Positions 1 to 10,119 of a stretch of DNA of 64,000 nucleotides are shown in pieces. The number at the start of each line of letters is the position of its first letter. Position 1 is the first letter of the stretch. The stretch lies in contig NZ_CP145335.1 of the NCBI RefSeq assembly GCF_049568105.1, forward strand, positions 2,666,001 through 2,730,000. Reading direction: 5' to 3'. Both the position numbers and the translations under genes were made by a program. Under the pieces are notes generated by a model. The model did not search any database. It saw only the letters and a program-made list of their open reading frames with translations, and was not told where the DNA came from. This DNA is from Salinisphaera sp049568105. GTDB taxonomy: Bacteria; Pseudomonadota; Gammaproteobacteria; Nevskiales; Salinisphaeraceae.

Positions 1-100
1 CGATCTTGTGCTGATACTTGCGTACCAGCAGATCGAAAGCGCGGTCGTCGCCGGCCTGGGCCCGTGCGACGAGCTGTTCGTCGGTAGCGTCTTCGCTCAT
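1..100 (-). CDS. rpoE: RNA polymerase sigma-E type (ECF) factor, N-terminal fragment
   Basis: Only the first 33 codons are in the window; the gene runs off the left edge. The translation begins MSEDATDEQLVARAQAGD and continues with RAFDLLVRKYQHKI, which matches the conserved start of region 2 of RpoE/AlgU extracytoplasmic-function sigma factors (the AFDLLV.KYQHKI block). In that family the protein directs RNA polymerase to envelope-stress promoters and is held by an anti-sigma factor encoded next to it; that gene would lie outside the window. The start is the ATG at 98-100, which directly follows an in-frame TAG. Family assignment is fairly secure despite the truncation, but AlgU versus another ECF group cannot be decided. 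Confidence 0.8.
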   Translation of the reverse strand, partial: MSEDATDEQLVARAQAGDDRAFDLLVRKYQHKI

Positions 101-358
101 CTACTCGCGGCACGCGCCCGGGATACGGATTGTCAGGCTGGATCGATGTGCGTCTACCTCGTTTTGCCAGAATGCCATGTCGGCGTCACTCCCGTAGACC
201 ACGGGAGTCGCCAATAGTTCGGCAATCAATTTGATGGCTGGGTAGATCACCATGCGCGGAGCATCCATCCGGCTCTGAAACAATTTAGGGCCATAGTCTA
301 GCGAGGCGCATGCCTCACGTCATGCCAAGATCATTCAGCCACGGTCTGGCTGGGCGCG
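101..358. promoter_or_regulatory. Gap upstream of rpoE, probable promoter region
   Basis: This 258-bp gap lies between the hydrolase stop and the sigma factor start and should hold the rpoE promoter. A 60-codon minus-strand frame (101-283) abuts the rpoE start, but it resembles nothing I know and I do not call it a gene. A short GAGGC-GCAT-GCCTC inverted repeat sits near 304-317. Confidence 0.35.
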
Positions 359-1669
359 TTACCGGTCGATCACCGTACAAACCGGCGCCTCTAGCCAGGC
401 GCCTGCGGTGGCCAGAAAACGCCGGACCACGTCCTGGGCACAGCCATTGCTCGACAGAATGCCATGCGCCGCGCCAGAAACCCGCAACAACTGCCGCCCC
501 GGCCGATCGAGCACGAACTGCGCGCTCGCGCTCAGCGGCGTGAGCACGTCCTCGGCGCCTGCCAGTACCAGCGTCGGCACCGGCCTCGGGCTATCGAGCG
601 GCGCGACCGGCGACACCGGCCAGTGACGACATATCGCCGACGTCGCCGTCTGTGATAGCGCACAGCGGCTGCTCCAGTACACCGGCGCCGTCTCGGCACT
701 CCGGTCGTTCAACTTTTGCAACGGCCGGGCCAACGACACCAAGGTCTCTGGCCTGGCCAGCGATTGACGCAGCCGGTTGACCAGCGCGCTGCTGTTCGCC
801 ACCCCGTAACCCGATAACAGCAGCATGGCACGCAGTGCCTGGGCATCGACCGTGAACATGCGGGCCCTGTAAGGCACCCGGGCCCAGGCCAATGTGCGCG
901 GCTGGGTCGCCCGACGGCCCATCAACGCCTCGATCAACGTCGACGCCGAAGGCACTCCCAGCCGACAGCCCAGGTCGCGCCGACAGCCGGCTATCAACTG
1001 GCGCTGTCGGCGAGCCCAGGTTGCCCGGCGACGGTCTTCGATTCTCCCTGGATTCAGTACCGGCGAATCGAGTATCAGCGCCCGGACATCGGCCGGGTAG
1101 CGCGCCTGCAATCGACGCGCGATCACCGCACCGAAGGACTGGGCCCATAGTACGGCGCCGGCCGCATCGACGGCCTGGATCAGTCGGTGCAGATCTGTAA
1201 CTTGGGCACGAATACCCAGCGCATTGGCAGTCGGCGCCCCTAGGCGCTTGAAACATACTTCGAGCGCGGCCGCCTGACAGCCCGGCCGCGGTCGGCTGCG
1301 GCCTGTGCCACGCGGATCGAAAATCACCAGGTCCCGAGGCCAACCGGCCCGCTGTTGGAAACTACGCCAGGCGCGCAGTGCGGCATCGGTCTGACCGCCC
1401 GGATCCCCCGGCCCGCCGGGCACATAGATCACTGGCTGCGGGGTCGGCCGATCGGGCCGAGCCCGAAGGCGCGTGACCCGCAGCCGCACCGGCATGTCAT
1501 TCAGGCGCTCCCCGGTTTTGAGCCAGCCACACTGCATATGCGCCGCACTGGCCTGGCCGATCGCAGCGGCCGCACAACCGCGCCAATCCAGGCTAGGCGA
1601 AGCGTCGACCGAAAACGCGGCCAAAATCCCGGCTATCGCAGCGGATACAGTCACGAGCCGTCTGCTCAT
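359..1669 (-). CDS. Secreted alpha/beta hydrolase (proline iminopeptidase / TAP-like)
   Basis: Predicted 436-residue alpha/beta-hydrolase with an N-terminal signal peptide (MSRRLVTVSAAIAGILAAF), so it probably acts in the periplasm or outside the cell. An oxyanion-loop GGPGDPGG, the block DLVIFDPRGTGRS, a nucleophile elbow AQSFGAV (Ala in place of the first Gly of GxSxG), a late acidic residue in LAGAEDVLTP and the His in SGAAHGIL are all present in the order expected for prolyl-aminopeptidase-like and TAP-like hydrolases. The start at 1667-1669 overlaps the ygfX stop as ATGA, so translation is probably coupled to ygfX. The longer frame extending upstream overlaps ygfX and lacks family similarity. 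Substrate is unknown; a peptidase or esterase are both possible. Confidence 0.75.
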   Translation of the reverse strand: MSRRLVTVSAAIAGILAAFSVDASPSLDWRGCAAAAIGQASAAHMQCGWLKTGERLNDMPVRLRVTRLRARPDRPTPQPVIYVPGGPGDPGGQTDAALRAWRSFQQRAGWPRDLVIFDPRGTGRSRPRPGCQAAALEVCFKRLGAPTANALGIRAQVTDLHRLIQAVDAAGAVLWAQSFGAVIARRLQARYPADVRALILDSPVLNPGRIEDRRRATWARRQRQLIAGCRRDLGCRLGVPSASTLIEALMGRRATQPRTLAWARVPYRARMFTVDAQALRAMLLLSGYGVANSSALVNRLRQSLARPETLVSLARPLQKLNDRSAETAPVYWSSRCALSQTATSAICRHWPVSPVAPLDSPRPVPTLVLAGAEDVLTPLSASAQFVLDRPGRQLLRVSGAAHGILSSNGCAQDVVRRFLATAGAWLEAPVCTVIDR

Positions 1670-2112
1670 CCGGCATCGCTCGGCGGCGCCACTCGACATC
1701 GCGCGCGCAGCCGCCGGTGCAGATCCGAATCGACGGCATCGGCCGGAATGACGATCGTATGTGCCCGGCGATGCGCATCGCCACGCCATTTTAGACGCAC
1801 CCAGAGCGCGCCCCAGCTTCGAGCCTCGATGCAGCGCCCAGACAACGGCGCGCGAGCGAAGCGTTGCCAGTGCACGTGGTGGTCCGCCGACCAGCGAAAG
1901 GCTGTGCAGACACCGGGCGCACACAGCCGAAAACGACGATCGGCTCGCCATGCCGCCACCGCCAGCACGGCCGCCAATATCGCGAACTCCGGTATAGCCC
2001 ATGCAAGCGCCACGGCCACCCCTACGGCCACACTGTGCACGAGCGCGCTGCCGATACGCAGCATCGGCGATGGACGAAGCGTCACATGAATCGTGTCGTC
2101 AAAGCGCGGCAT
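1666..2112 (-). CDS. ygfX: YgfX family membrane protein
   Basis: A 148-residue protein with one hydrophobic hairpin near residues 20-55 (segment SVAVGVAVALAWAIPEFAIL and the following Ala/Val stretch) and a soluble C-terminal half. Size, topology and position right after sdhE match YgfX (also called CptA), the small inner-membrane protein that accompanies SdhE in many gammaproteobacteria and has been described in E. coli as an inhibitor acting on cytoskeletal proteins and as a partner of SdhE. Primary sequence in this family is poorly conserved, so the call rests mainly on synteny and topology. Its stop overlaps the downstream hydrolase start by four bases. Confidence 0.65.
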   Translation of the reverse strand: MPRFDDTIHVTLRPSPMLRIGSALVHSVAVGVAVALAWAIPEFAILAAVLAVAAWRADRRFRLCAPGVCTAFRWSADHHVHWQRFARAPLSGRCIEARSWGALWVRLKWRGDAHRRAHTIVIPADAVDSDLHRRLRARCRVAPPSDAG

Positions 2113-2244
2113 GACGGCTGGGCGCTGCTAGGCGCTGACTTTCTCGAAAAAAAGACCGAGCATTCAAATGCATGCCCTCGAACAGCGCTTGCCGACGTCC
2201 GGCAAGCCGGGGCCAGACACGCTGGGCAGCATGGGATCGATGGG

Positions 2245-2487
2245 CTAGACGCGCTCGAACTCGCGAATGCGTTCGACCAGCTCGGCCTGTTCCGGCGTCT
2301 CGGCCTCGGCCCGCCCCATGAACAGCACCCATAGGTCCGGGTCTTCATAATGCAGCAGATTGACGAAGGCTTCGTGCTGGGCGGCGCTCAGACTGTCGTA
2401 GTCCGAATTCACGAAGCGCTCCAACAACACGTCCAGCTCTTTCATGCCACGCCGGCATAGCCAGCGTATCCGCGCTTTTTCGCTCAT
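2245..2487 (-). CDS. sdhE: Succinate dehydrogenase flavinylation factor SdhE
   Basis: Predicted 80-residue SdhE/YgfY (SDHAF2 family). It begins MSEKARIRWLCRRGMKELDV; the RRGMKELD block contains the RGxxE motif needed for covalent FAD attachment to SdhA, and DPDLWVLFMG is the typical mid-protein block. I chose the ATG at 2485-2487 because this is where the family homology starts; a longer frame adds a tail without similarity. The gene follows sdhB but is separated from it by a good intrinsic terminator, so it may be expressed partly by read-through and partly from its own promoter. ygfX follows after about 130 bp. Confidence 0.9.
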   Translation of the reverse strand: MSEKARIRWLCRRGMKELDVLLERFVNSDYDSLSAAQHEAFVNLLHYEDPDLWVLFMGRAEAETPEQAELVERIREFERV

Positions 2488-2507
2488 GGTATTAACCTGC
2501 TGAACAC

Positions 2508-2540
2508 TAAAAACCCCGCGATACATCGCGTACCGCGGGG
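2508..2540 (-). terminator. Intrinsic terminator after sdhB
   Basis: On the minus strand CCCCGCG and CGCGGGG (2534-2540 and 2514-2520) form a 7-bp all-GC stem, followed by TTTTTA. It lies between sdhB and sdhE and would end or attenuate the sdh transcript. Confidence 0.75.
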
Positions 2541-2562
2541 CCAAACAGACGATACGGTCGGC

Positions 2563-3342
2563 TTAAGTCCGACGCTCGACCATCAATTTCTTGGTTTCCT
2601 GGATCGCTTTGGCCGGATTCAGCCCCTTCGGGCAAGTATTGGTGCAGTTCATGATGGTATGGCACCGATACAGCTTGAACGGGTCTTCCAGCTCGTCCAG
2701 CCGATCCCCGGTGGCTTCGTCGCGCGAATCCACGATCCAGCGATAGGCCTGCAGTAACACAGCCGGGCCGAGATAGCGCTCCGGATTCCACCAGTAGCTC
2801 GGGCAGGCGGTCGAGCAGCAAGCACACAGGATGCACTCGTAGTAGCCATCGAGCTTGGACCGATCCTCGGGCGTCTGTAGACGCTCTCGGGTCGGCTTGG
2901 CGGTATCGGTCTTGATCCACGGCTCGATCGATTCGAGCTGGGCATAGAAATGGGTCAGATCCGGCACCAGATCCTTGACTACCGGCATATGCGGCAGCGG
3001 ATAGATCCGAACGTCGCCGTCGATGTCTTCGATACGCGTGGTGCAGGCCAGCGTGTTCTTGCCATCGATATTGAAGGCACAGGAGCCGCAGACCCCCTCG
3101 CGACAGGAGCGCCGGAAGGTCAGCGTCGGATCGATTTCGTTCTTGATCTTAATGACCGCATCCAGAACCATCGGCCCGCAGCGATCGAGATCGATCTCGA
3201 AACTGTCGACCCGCGGATTCTCGCCGGCCTCAGGCTCCCAGCGATAGATGCGAAAGGTCTTGACGTTGGTTGCGCCCTCGGGCGCCGGATGGCGCTTGCC
3301 CTTGGAGATACGCGAGTTTTTGGGCAGTCGAAATTCAGCCAT
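2563..3342 (-). CDS. sdhB: Succinate dehydrogenase iron-sulfur subunit
   Basis: A 259-residue SdhB of complex II that passes electrons from the flavin of SdhA to ubiquinone through three Fe-S clusters. Visible ligands are SCREGVCGSC...NTLAC for the [2Fe-2S] cluster in the N-terminal ferredoxin domain, CILCACCSTACP for the [4Fe-4S] cluster and CHTIMNCTNTCPKG for the [3Fe-4S] cluster. The start MAEFRLPKNSR was chosen as the first family-like ATG; the upstream in-frame extension lies mostly in the spacer after sdhA. It is the last gene of the sdhCDAB order and is followed by an intrinsic terminator. Confidence 0.97.
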   Translation of the reverse strand: MAEFRLPKNSRISKGKRHPAPEGATNVKTFRIYRWEPEAGENPRVDSFEIDLDRCGPMVLDAVIKIKNEIDPTLTFRRSCREGVCGSCAFNIDGKNTLACTTRIEDIDGDVRIYPLPHMPVVKDLVPDLTHFYAQLESIEPWIKTDTAKPTRERLQTPEDRSKLDGYYECILCACCSTACPSYWWNPERYLGPAVLLQAYRWIVDSRDEATGDRLDELEDPFKLYRCHTIMNCTNTCPKGLNPAKAIQETKKLMVERRT

Positions 3343-3406
3343 GGCCGGCCTCCATTTCAAAGATGATGGGCCGACGCCCAACGGCGCCGGCCGGAAATCG
3401 GCAGCG

Positions 3407-5197
3407 TTAGTAAACGCGTTCCTTGGGCGGGATATGTTCCATCTCGTCGGTCATCGGCTGCAGATGAACCGGGCGATAGTCGATATCGACCTGCCCCGGA
3501 CCGCGATACCAGGTCAGCGTGTGCTTGATCCAGTTCTCGTCGTCGCGCTCAGTGTATTCCTCGTGCGCATGCGCACCGCGGCTCTCGGTCCGGTTATTGG
3601 CCGCATGCATGGTGCAGATCGCACACTGCAGCAGGTTCTCCAGCTCCATGGTTTCGACCAGGTCGCTGTTCCAGGTCATCGAACGATCAGTGACCGAAAC
3701 ATCCGAGAACGACGCTACCTCCTGGTTGATGACGTCGACACCCTTCTTGAGGCTGTCGGTATTGCGGAACACCGCCGCGTATTTCTGCATCGACGTCTGC
3801 AGGCTAGCGCGCAACTCGGCCGTCGGCGTACCGCCATCGGCATGACGCAGATTGTCGAAACGCTCCAACGCCTTCTTCTCCGAGCCCGAGATATCGGCCT
3901 TGTGGCGCTGGCCGGGCGATACCAGCTCGGTGCAGCGCTGAGCTGCCGCGCGGCCGAACACCACCAGATCCAGCAGCGCATTGGAGCCCAGACGATTGGC
4001 ACCGTGCACCGAAACGCAGGCCGTCTCGCCGACCGCCATGAGCCCGGGCACGATCGAATCCGGATCGCCGTCCTTGAGGGTCACGACTTCGCCGAACGGG
4101 TTGGTCGGGATACCGCCCATGCAGTAGTGCACGGTCGGGAGCACCGGGATCGGCTCTTTGGTGGCATCGACGTTGGAAAAGATCTTGGCCGTTTCGGTGA
4201 TGCCGGGCAGCCGCTCGTGCAGCACCTCGGGGCCCAGATGCTCGAGATGGAGCATGATGTGGTCGGATTTTTCACCGACGCCGCGGCCTTCGTTGATCTC
4301 GATGGTCATGGCCCGGCTGACCACGTCGCGGGAAGCCAGATCCTTGGCGTTCGGCGCATAGCGCTCCATGAAACGCTCGCCTTCGGAGTTGGTCAGATAC
4401 CCCCCTTCGCCGCGCGCGCCTTCGGTGATCAGACAGCCTGCACCGTAGATCCCGGTCGGATGGAACTGGACGAATTCCGGATCCTGGAGCGGCACCCCGG
4501 CACGCAGCGCCATGCCAATGCCGTCGCCGGTACAGGTGTGCGCCGAAGTACAGGAGAAATACGCCCGGCCATAGCCGCCGGTGGCTAGGATCACCTGATG
4601 CGCTCGGAAGCGATGCAGCTGGCCGCCTTGCAGATCCCAGGCCAGCACGCCTTTGCATTCGCCGTCCTCGGTCATCAGCAGATCGATGGCGAAGTACTCG
4701 ACGAAGAACTCGGCGCGCGCCTTGAGCGACTGCTGGTACAGCGTGTGCAGCAGCGCATGCCCGGTTCGGTCAGCGGCCGCGCAGGTGCGTTCGGCCTGGC
4801 CCTTGCCGAAGTGGGTGGTCATGCCGCCAAACGGGCGCTGGTAGATCTTGCCTTCCGGGGTACGCGAAAACGGTACGCCGTCGTGCTCGAGCTCGATGAT
4901 CGAAGGAATCGCTTCCTTGGTCAGGTGCTCGATGGCGTCTTGGTCGCCCAGCCAGTCACTGCCCTTGATCGTATCGTAGGCATGCCAGCGCCAGTCGTCC
5001 TCGCCCATATTGCCAAGCGCGGAGGCGATGCCGCCCTGAGCAGCCACGGTATGGCTGCGGGTGGGAAAAACTTTGGTCACGCAGGCCGTCTTCAAACCGG
5101 CATCGGCAAGCCCGCGCGTCGCACGTAGGCCAGCACCGCCCGCGCCTACTACGACGACGTCGTGCTCGTGATCGATGATGTCGTAGCTTTCGCTCAT
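3407..5197 (-). CDS. sdhA: Succinate dehydrogenase flavoprotein subunit
   Basis: A 596-residue SdhA that oxidises succinate to fumarate in the TCA cycle. The Rossmann FAD motif VVVGAGGAGLRA is near residues 15-26, and FPTRSHTVAAQGG holds the histidine that carries the covalently bound FAD. The substrate-site HPTG and the capping-domain block RGEGGYLTN are in the expected places, and the C-terminus ends PKERVY as in the family. Its start codon shares one base with the sdhD stop (TGATG), indicating translational coupling. Flavinylation is expected to need the nearby sdhE product. Confidence 0.98.
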   Translation of the reverse strand: MSESYDIIDHEHDVVVVGAGGAGLRATRGLADAGLKTACVTKVFPTRSHTVAAQGGIASALGNMGEDDWRWHAYDTIKGSDWLGDQDAIEHLTKEAIPSIIELEHDGVPFSRTPEGKIYQRPFGGMTTHFGKGQAERTCAAADRTGHALLHTLYQQSLKARAEFFVEYFAIDLLMTEDGECKGVLAWDLQGGQLHRFRAHQVILATGGYGRAYFSCTSAHTCTGDGIGMALRAGVPLQDPEFVQFHPTGIYGAGCLITEGARGEGGYLTNSEGERFMERYAPNAKDLASRDVVSRAMTIEINEGRGVGEKSDHIMLHLEHLGPEVLHERLPGITETAKIFSNVDATKEPIPVLPTVHYCMGGIPTNPFGEVVTLKDGDPDSIVPGLMAVGETACVSVHGANRLGSNALLDLVVFGRAAAQRCTELVSPGQRHKADISGSEKKALERFDNLRHADGGTPTAELRASLQTSMQKYAAVFRNTDSLKKGVDVINQEVASFSDVSVTDRSMTWNSDLVETMELENLLQCAICTMHAANNRTESRGAHAHEEYTERDDENWIKHTLTWYRGPGQVDIDYRPVHLQPMTDEMEHIPPKERVY

Positions 5198-5583
5198 CAG
5201 GCGGCTCCCACAAGAATCATGAGTACGGAAACGATAGCCGCAACGGCCATCAGGATATTGATCAACTGCAGCGCGATCAGCGTTGCCAGCTTGATCGCTT
5301 CGTTATGTACATAGTCTTCAACGACGGTCTGAAGACCAAGCTGCGAATGATAGAAAATGGCGGCCAGGTAAAACGCCAGCAACGCCGCCTGGAAGGGCGA
5401 AGACAGCCAGTCGGTCACGCTGGAGTAGCTGGCGCCGAACTGAGAGGCCAGGCAAGCCACGAACCACAGCGTCAGCGGCACGAGCGCTACAGCACTGACG
5501 CGCTGGGCCCAAAAATGGGAGGTCCCGGTTTTGGCGCTGCCTAGGCCGCGGGCGCCGGCCAGCGAGGAACGGATACTGCTCAT
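5197..5583 (-). CDS. sdhD: Succinate dehydrogenase membrane anchor subunit D
   Basis: A 128-residue protein with three predicted membrane helices (around residues 30-48, 62-80 and 96-122). The block FYHSQLGLQTVVEDYVH carries the histidine expected to ligate heme b together with SdhC. It anchors SdhAB to the inner membrane and forms part of the ubiquinone site. It sits between sdhC (31 bp upstream) and sdhA (one-base overlap). Confidence 0.93.
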   Translation of the reverse strand: MSSIRSSLAGARGLGSAKTGTSHFWAQRVSAVALVPLTLWFVACLASQFGASYSSVTDWLSSPFQAALLAFYLAAIFYHSQLGLQTVVEDYVHNEAIKLATLIALQLINILMAVAAIVSVLMILVGAA

Positions 5584-5614
5584 AGTCGAATTCTCCGGAA
5601 TACGTCGAGTCGAA

Positions 5615-6001
5615 TCAGGCGATCAACGCCCAGATCCAGACGAAGATGGTCAGCGCGGCAGCAATGCCGATCACCGCGAAGCCGCTTTTACGCGCGGTTT
5701 CGAGATCCAGACCAAGGCCGATATCCCAGACCAGATGACGGATGCCATTGCACAGGTGATAGAACAGCGCGAACGACCACAGGAACATGATCAGCTGTCC
5801 AAACCACGACCCAAACACCCCATTGACCGCAGCATAGGTATCCGGCCCGTTGGCCGCGGCGATCAGCCAGATCGCCAGTAGCACCGCACCGATGGCCAGC
5901 AGAATGCCGGAGGCCCGGTGGGCGATGGAGGTCAGCATCGAGATCTGCCAACGATAAATCTGCAGATGCGGCGATAGCGGTCGGTTCGGCTGACTACTCA
6001 T
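5615..6001 (-). CDS. sdhC: Succinate dehydrogenase cytochrome b556 subunit
   Basis: A 128-residue SdhC. The N-terminal RPLSPHLQIYRW and SIAHRASGILL are the family signature; the Ser and Arg of SIAHR line the quinone pocket. HLCNGIRHLVWD contains the heme-ligand histidine. Three hydrophobic helices are visible. It lies 36 bp downstream of a small SDHAF4-like gene, and the sdh operon appears to be transcribed from the gap shared with ygfZ. Confidence 0.95.
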   Translation of the reverse strand: MSSQPNRPLSPHLQIYRWQISMLTSIAHRASGILLAIGAVLLAIWLIAAANGPDTYAAVNGVFGSWFGQLIMFLWSFALFYHLCNGIRHLVWDIGLGLDLETARKSGFAVIGIAAALTIFVWIWALIA

Positions 6002-6037
6002 ACAGTCCCCGGATAGTCGTGAAAGTGAAATCGAATA

Positions 6038-6250
6038 CTAGAAGTCGATACAGCGTCCATTCTTCTCCCAGTCGCCGTATCGAACCGGGTCTGGCCCCTT
6101 CGGCCCACCATACTCCCGGGGACGCGAATCCGGCGCCGATTCATCGGGCGCCTGGGGATCGGCATGGGGTTCGAGATCGCGGTCTTGAGGCGATGCGGGG
6201 TCGACGCCGGAATGCGGTTCTTCGGCGGACGTAACAGGCTGCTTCGGCAT
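6038..6250 (-). CDS. SDHAF4-like (DUF1674) succinate dehydrogenase assembly factor
   Basis: A 70-residue protein with a low-complexity acidic and Pro-rich first half and a strongly conserved tail, EYGGPKGPDPVRYGDWEKNG followed by RCIDF. This tail is the DUF1674/SDHAF4 signature (GGPxGPxPTRYGDWExxGRxxDF). In eukaryotes SDHAF4 binds flavinylated SdhA and promotes SdhA-SdhB assembly; bacterial members are usually just called DUF1674 proteins. Here the gene is directly upstream of sdhC in the same direction, which supports the same role. The start is the only good ATG and the length is typical. Confidence 0.85.
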   Translation of the reverse strand: MPKQPVTSAEEPHSGVDPASPQDRDLEPHADPQAPDESAPDSRPREYGGPKGPDPVRYGDWEKNGRCIDF

Positions 6251-6369
6251 ACAGATACTCTAAACCTCGCGATGTGCGCTGGCAACATGATAGGCGGCCA
6301 ACCGAGCGTTTGCCCACCTTGGTTTACAGTCGCACTACAATACGCCTCACAATCCCTTTGGATGCACTT

Positions 6370-7242
6370 ATGGGCGAACCCGCGCCTGTCGAATCTTTGC
6401 GTCTCGGTGTGATCCGTGCCTCCGGGCCCGATGTCGACCAATTCTTGCGTGCCCAGCTCAGCAACGATGTTTTGCGGCTCGGGCCGGACCGGCACTTCCT
6501 GGCTGCCTGGTGTGACGCCAAGGGCCGCACCCAGCTCGTGCTGCGGGTCGCTATGAGTGACGACGCCTATTTGCTGCTGCTGCCCCGGGAACTGCTCGAC
6601 GCAGCCCTGCAAAAACTGCGCATGTTCGTGCTTCGACTCAAAGTCGAGTTGACCGACGTCAGCGCCGACTATCAAATCGTCGGGGTTCACGACGACGACC
6701 GCATTCCACCGGTCGATCGCACTGAACAGCGCGCAGGACAGATCTGGCTGGGCCTACCCGGCTCGCAGCCCCACCCGGCGCGGGCCCTAGTGCTGACGAG
6801 GGGCGCGGCCGAGCCGCCAGCGCCGTCGATGCCGGCCGATAGCGCCGACTGGGCGATGTCCGAAATCGATGCCGGGCTGGCGCAGGTGACCGCGGCCACC
6901 CAGAACGAGTTCGTGCCGCAAATGCTCAACCTGCATTGGCTAATGGCTGTGGATTTCGATAAGGGATGCTACCCAGGCCAGGAGGTCATTGCCCGCCTAC
7001 AGCACCGAGGCCGTCTGACCCGGCGCGTGTTCCGGCTGGCCTGGCAGGGCCGACGGCCGACTCCGGGCGAACCGGTACATACGGCCGACAAGACAGTCGG
7101 CCAAGTGCTGCTGGCGGCTGGCGAGAACGAGGGCCGGCTGTTGGCCGTGGTGCAGGTGGATGCCGCCGCAGCCGAAGCGCTACACATCGACGACGGCCAA
7201 ACGCTCGAACTGCTGGAACTGCCCTACCCCACCCCGGCTTAG
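6370..7242 (+). CDS. ygfZ: Folate-binding protein YgfZ
   Basis: A 290-residue member of the GcvT-like YgfZ family, which uses a tetrahydrofolate-binding fold to support assembly or repair of certain Fe-S enzymes. The diagnostic motif KGCYPGQEV, with the conserved Cys, is at about residues 198-206 (DFDKGCYPGQEVIAR). I chose the ATG at 6370; the frame is open further upstream, but that part lies in the shared promoter region and shows no family similarity. Divergent orientation from the sdh genes repeats the E. coli ygfZ / sdhE-ygfX arrangement and fits a link to Fe-S enzyme maturation. Confidence 0.93.
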   Translation: MGEPAPVESLRLGVIRASGPDVDQFLRAQLSNDVLRLGPDRHFLAAWCDAKGRTQLVLRVAMSDDAYLLLLPRELLDAALQKLRMFVLRLKVELTDVSADYQIVGVHDDDRIPPVDRTEQRAGQIWLGLPGSQPHPARALVLTRGAAEPPAPSMPADSADWAMSEIDAGLAQVTAATQNEFVPQMLNLHWLMAVDFDKGCYPGQEVIARLQHRGRLTRRVFRLAWQGRRPTPGEPVHTADKTVGQVLLAAGENEGRLLAVVQVDAAAAEALHIDDGQTLELLELPYPTPA

Positions 7243-7262
7243 CGGCTTATACCGGTCGGGAA

Positions 7263-7295
7263 CAGGTCGGACCGGCCTTCGGGCCGGCCGACCTG
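7263..7295. terminator. Bidirectional hairpin between ygfZ and lysS
   Basis: CAGGTCGGACCGGCC, TTCG, GGCCGGCCGACCTG: a 14-15 bp stem with one mismatch closed by a UUCG tetraloop. It lies exactly between two convergent genes and could end both transcripts. No long T run follows. Confidence 0.65.
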
Positions 7296-7304
7296 TGCGG
7301 CTTT

Positions 7305-8816
<1,512 letters not shown>

Positions 8817-8818
8817 GG

Positions 8819-9917
8819 CTACAGACCCTGCTTGAGACTTTCCTCGATAAACTGATCGAGATCGCCGTCCAGAACGGCTTGCGTATTGCCGACTTCGACG
8901 CCGGTACGAAGATCCTTGATTCGCGACTGATCCAGCACATAAGACCGAATCTGGCTGCCCCAACCGATATCGGATTTATCCGCCTCGGTCGCTTCTGCGT
9001 CAGCGCGACGCTTGGCCATCTCGCGCTCGTACAGCTTGGACTTGAGCTGTTTCATGGCGGTGGCACGGTTTTTATGCTGAGAGCGGTCGTTCTGACACTG
9101 CACGACGATATTGGTCGGCAAGTGCGTGATCCGCACCGCAGACTCGGTCCGGTTGACGTGCTGGCCGCCCGCGCCGCTGGCGCGGTACACGTCGATGCGC
9201 AAATCCGACGGATCAACTTCGATTTCCACGTCGTCGTCGATCTCGGGGGCCACGAACACGGCCGCAAACGAAGTATGGCGACGCGCGCCAGAATCGAACG
9301 GCGACTTGCGAACCAGTCGATGCACACCGGTTTCGGTGCGCAGCCAACCATAAGCATAGCCGCCCGTAACCGCGATTGTCGCACTTTTGATGCCGGCGAC
9401 ATCGCCTTCCGAAATTTCCGTCACCTCGGTTGCGAAACCGCGATGCTCCAACCAGCGCAGATACATGCGCAAAAGCATCTCGGCCCAGTCCTGAGCCTCG
9501 GTGCCGCCGGAGCCGGCCTGGATATCGACATACGCATTGCTGGCGTCCGCTTCGCCGGAGAACATGCGTTGAAATTCCAGCGACTTGAGATGATTCTCGA
9601 CCTCGTCCAGCTCAGTCGAAATTTGATCGACCACCTCTTGGTCTGCTTCGATTTCGGCAAGCTCCAGCAATTGTTCGCTATCATCGAGCGTACTGATGGA
9701 TTTATCGATCGGATCCACGACTTCTTGAAGCCGCGCTTTTTCTTGCCCGAAAGCCTGGGCTTTATCGGGCGCCTCGACCCAAATACTGCCTTCGGCGAGT
9801 TCTGCGTCGAGTTCGCTCAGACGGTCTTTTTTGTCGGCATAGTCAAAGATACCCCCGGAGGTCGCCAAGACGCTCGCGAAGCGAGACCATTCGGGTGCGC
9901 ACAGCGTTAATATCCAT
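8819..9917 (-). CDS. prfB: Peptide chain release factor 2 with programmed +1 frameshift
   Basis: RF2 recognises UGA and UAA stops. The gene starts at the ATG at 9915-9917 (MDINAVRTRMVSLRE), and after 24 codons ends in ..LRGYL followed by an in-frame TGA at 9843-9845. The context CGG-GGG-TAT-CTT-TGA-C is the classic RF2 autoregulatory slip site: an internal Shine-Dalgarno-like GGGG, slippery CTT and weak stop TGAC. Shifting +1 onto GAC continues as DYADKKDRLSELD for a further 341 residues, giving a 365-residue RF2. The SPF tripeptide (RKSPFDSG) that reads the stop codon and the catalytic GGQ (GAGGQHVNRT) are both present. lysS follows. Confidence 0.97.
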
Positions 9918-10119
9918 AGATTTTTAAAGGGTCGGGAGGATCGGAAAGCCGCGGATGATTACAGGTTAAAATTTTTTTCACAACCCGGCTTTCTCATTGC
10001 CAAATTTACCAAAAGGTCGCATACTGCCTTTGCACGTCACCGGTCAGGAAACTAGTGTTTACCACTCGGTGAATGGGACCGCACAACAAACCTAAACCCG
10101 TTCAAGGGAGTTTTGAGCT

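Noticed and set aside
101..283. 60-codon frame abutting rpoE
   Set aside because: No similarity or convincing ribosome site; it overlaps the expected rpoE promoter.
3248..4588. 446-codon plus-strand open frame across sdhB/sdhA
   Set aside because: Antisense shadow of the GC-rich sdhA gene; no family-like sequence and the opposite strand encodes a textbook SdhA.
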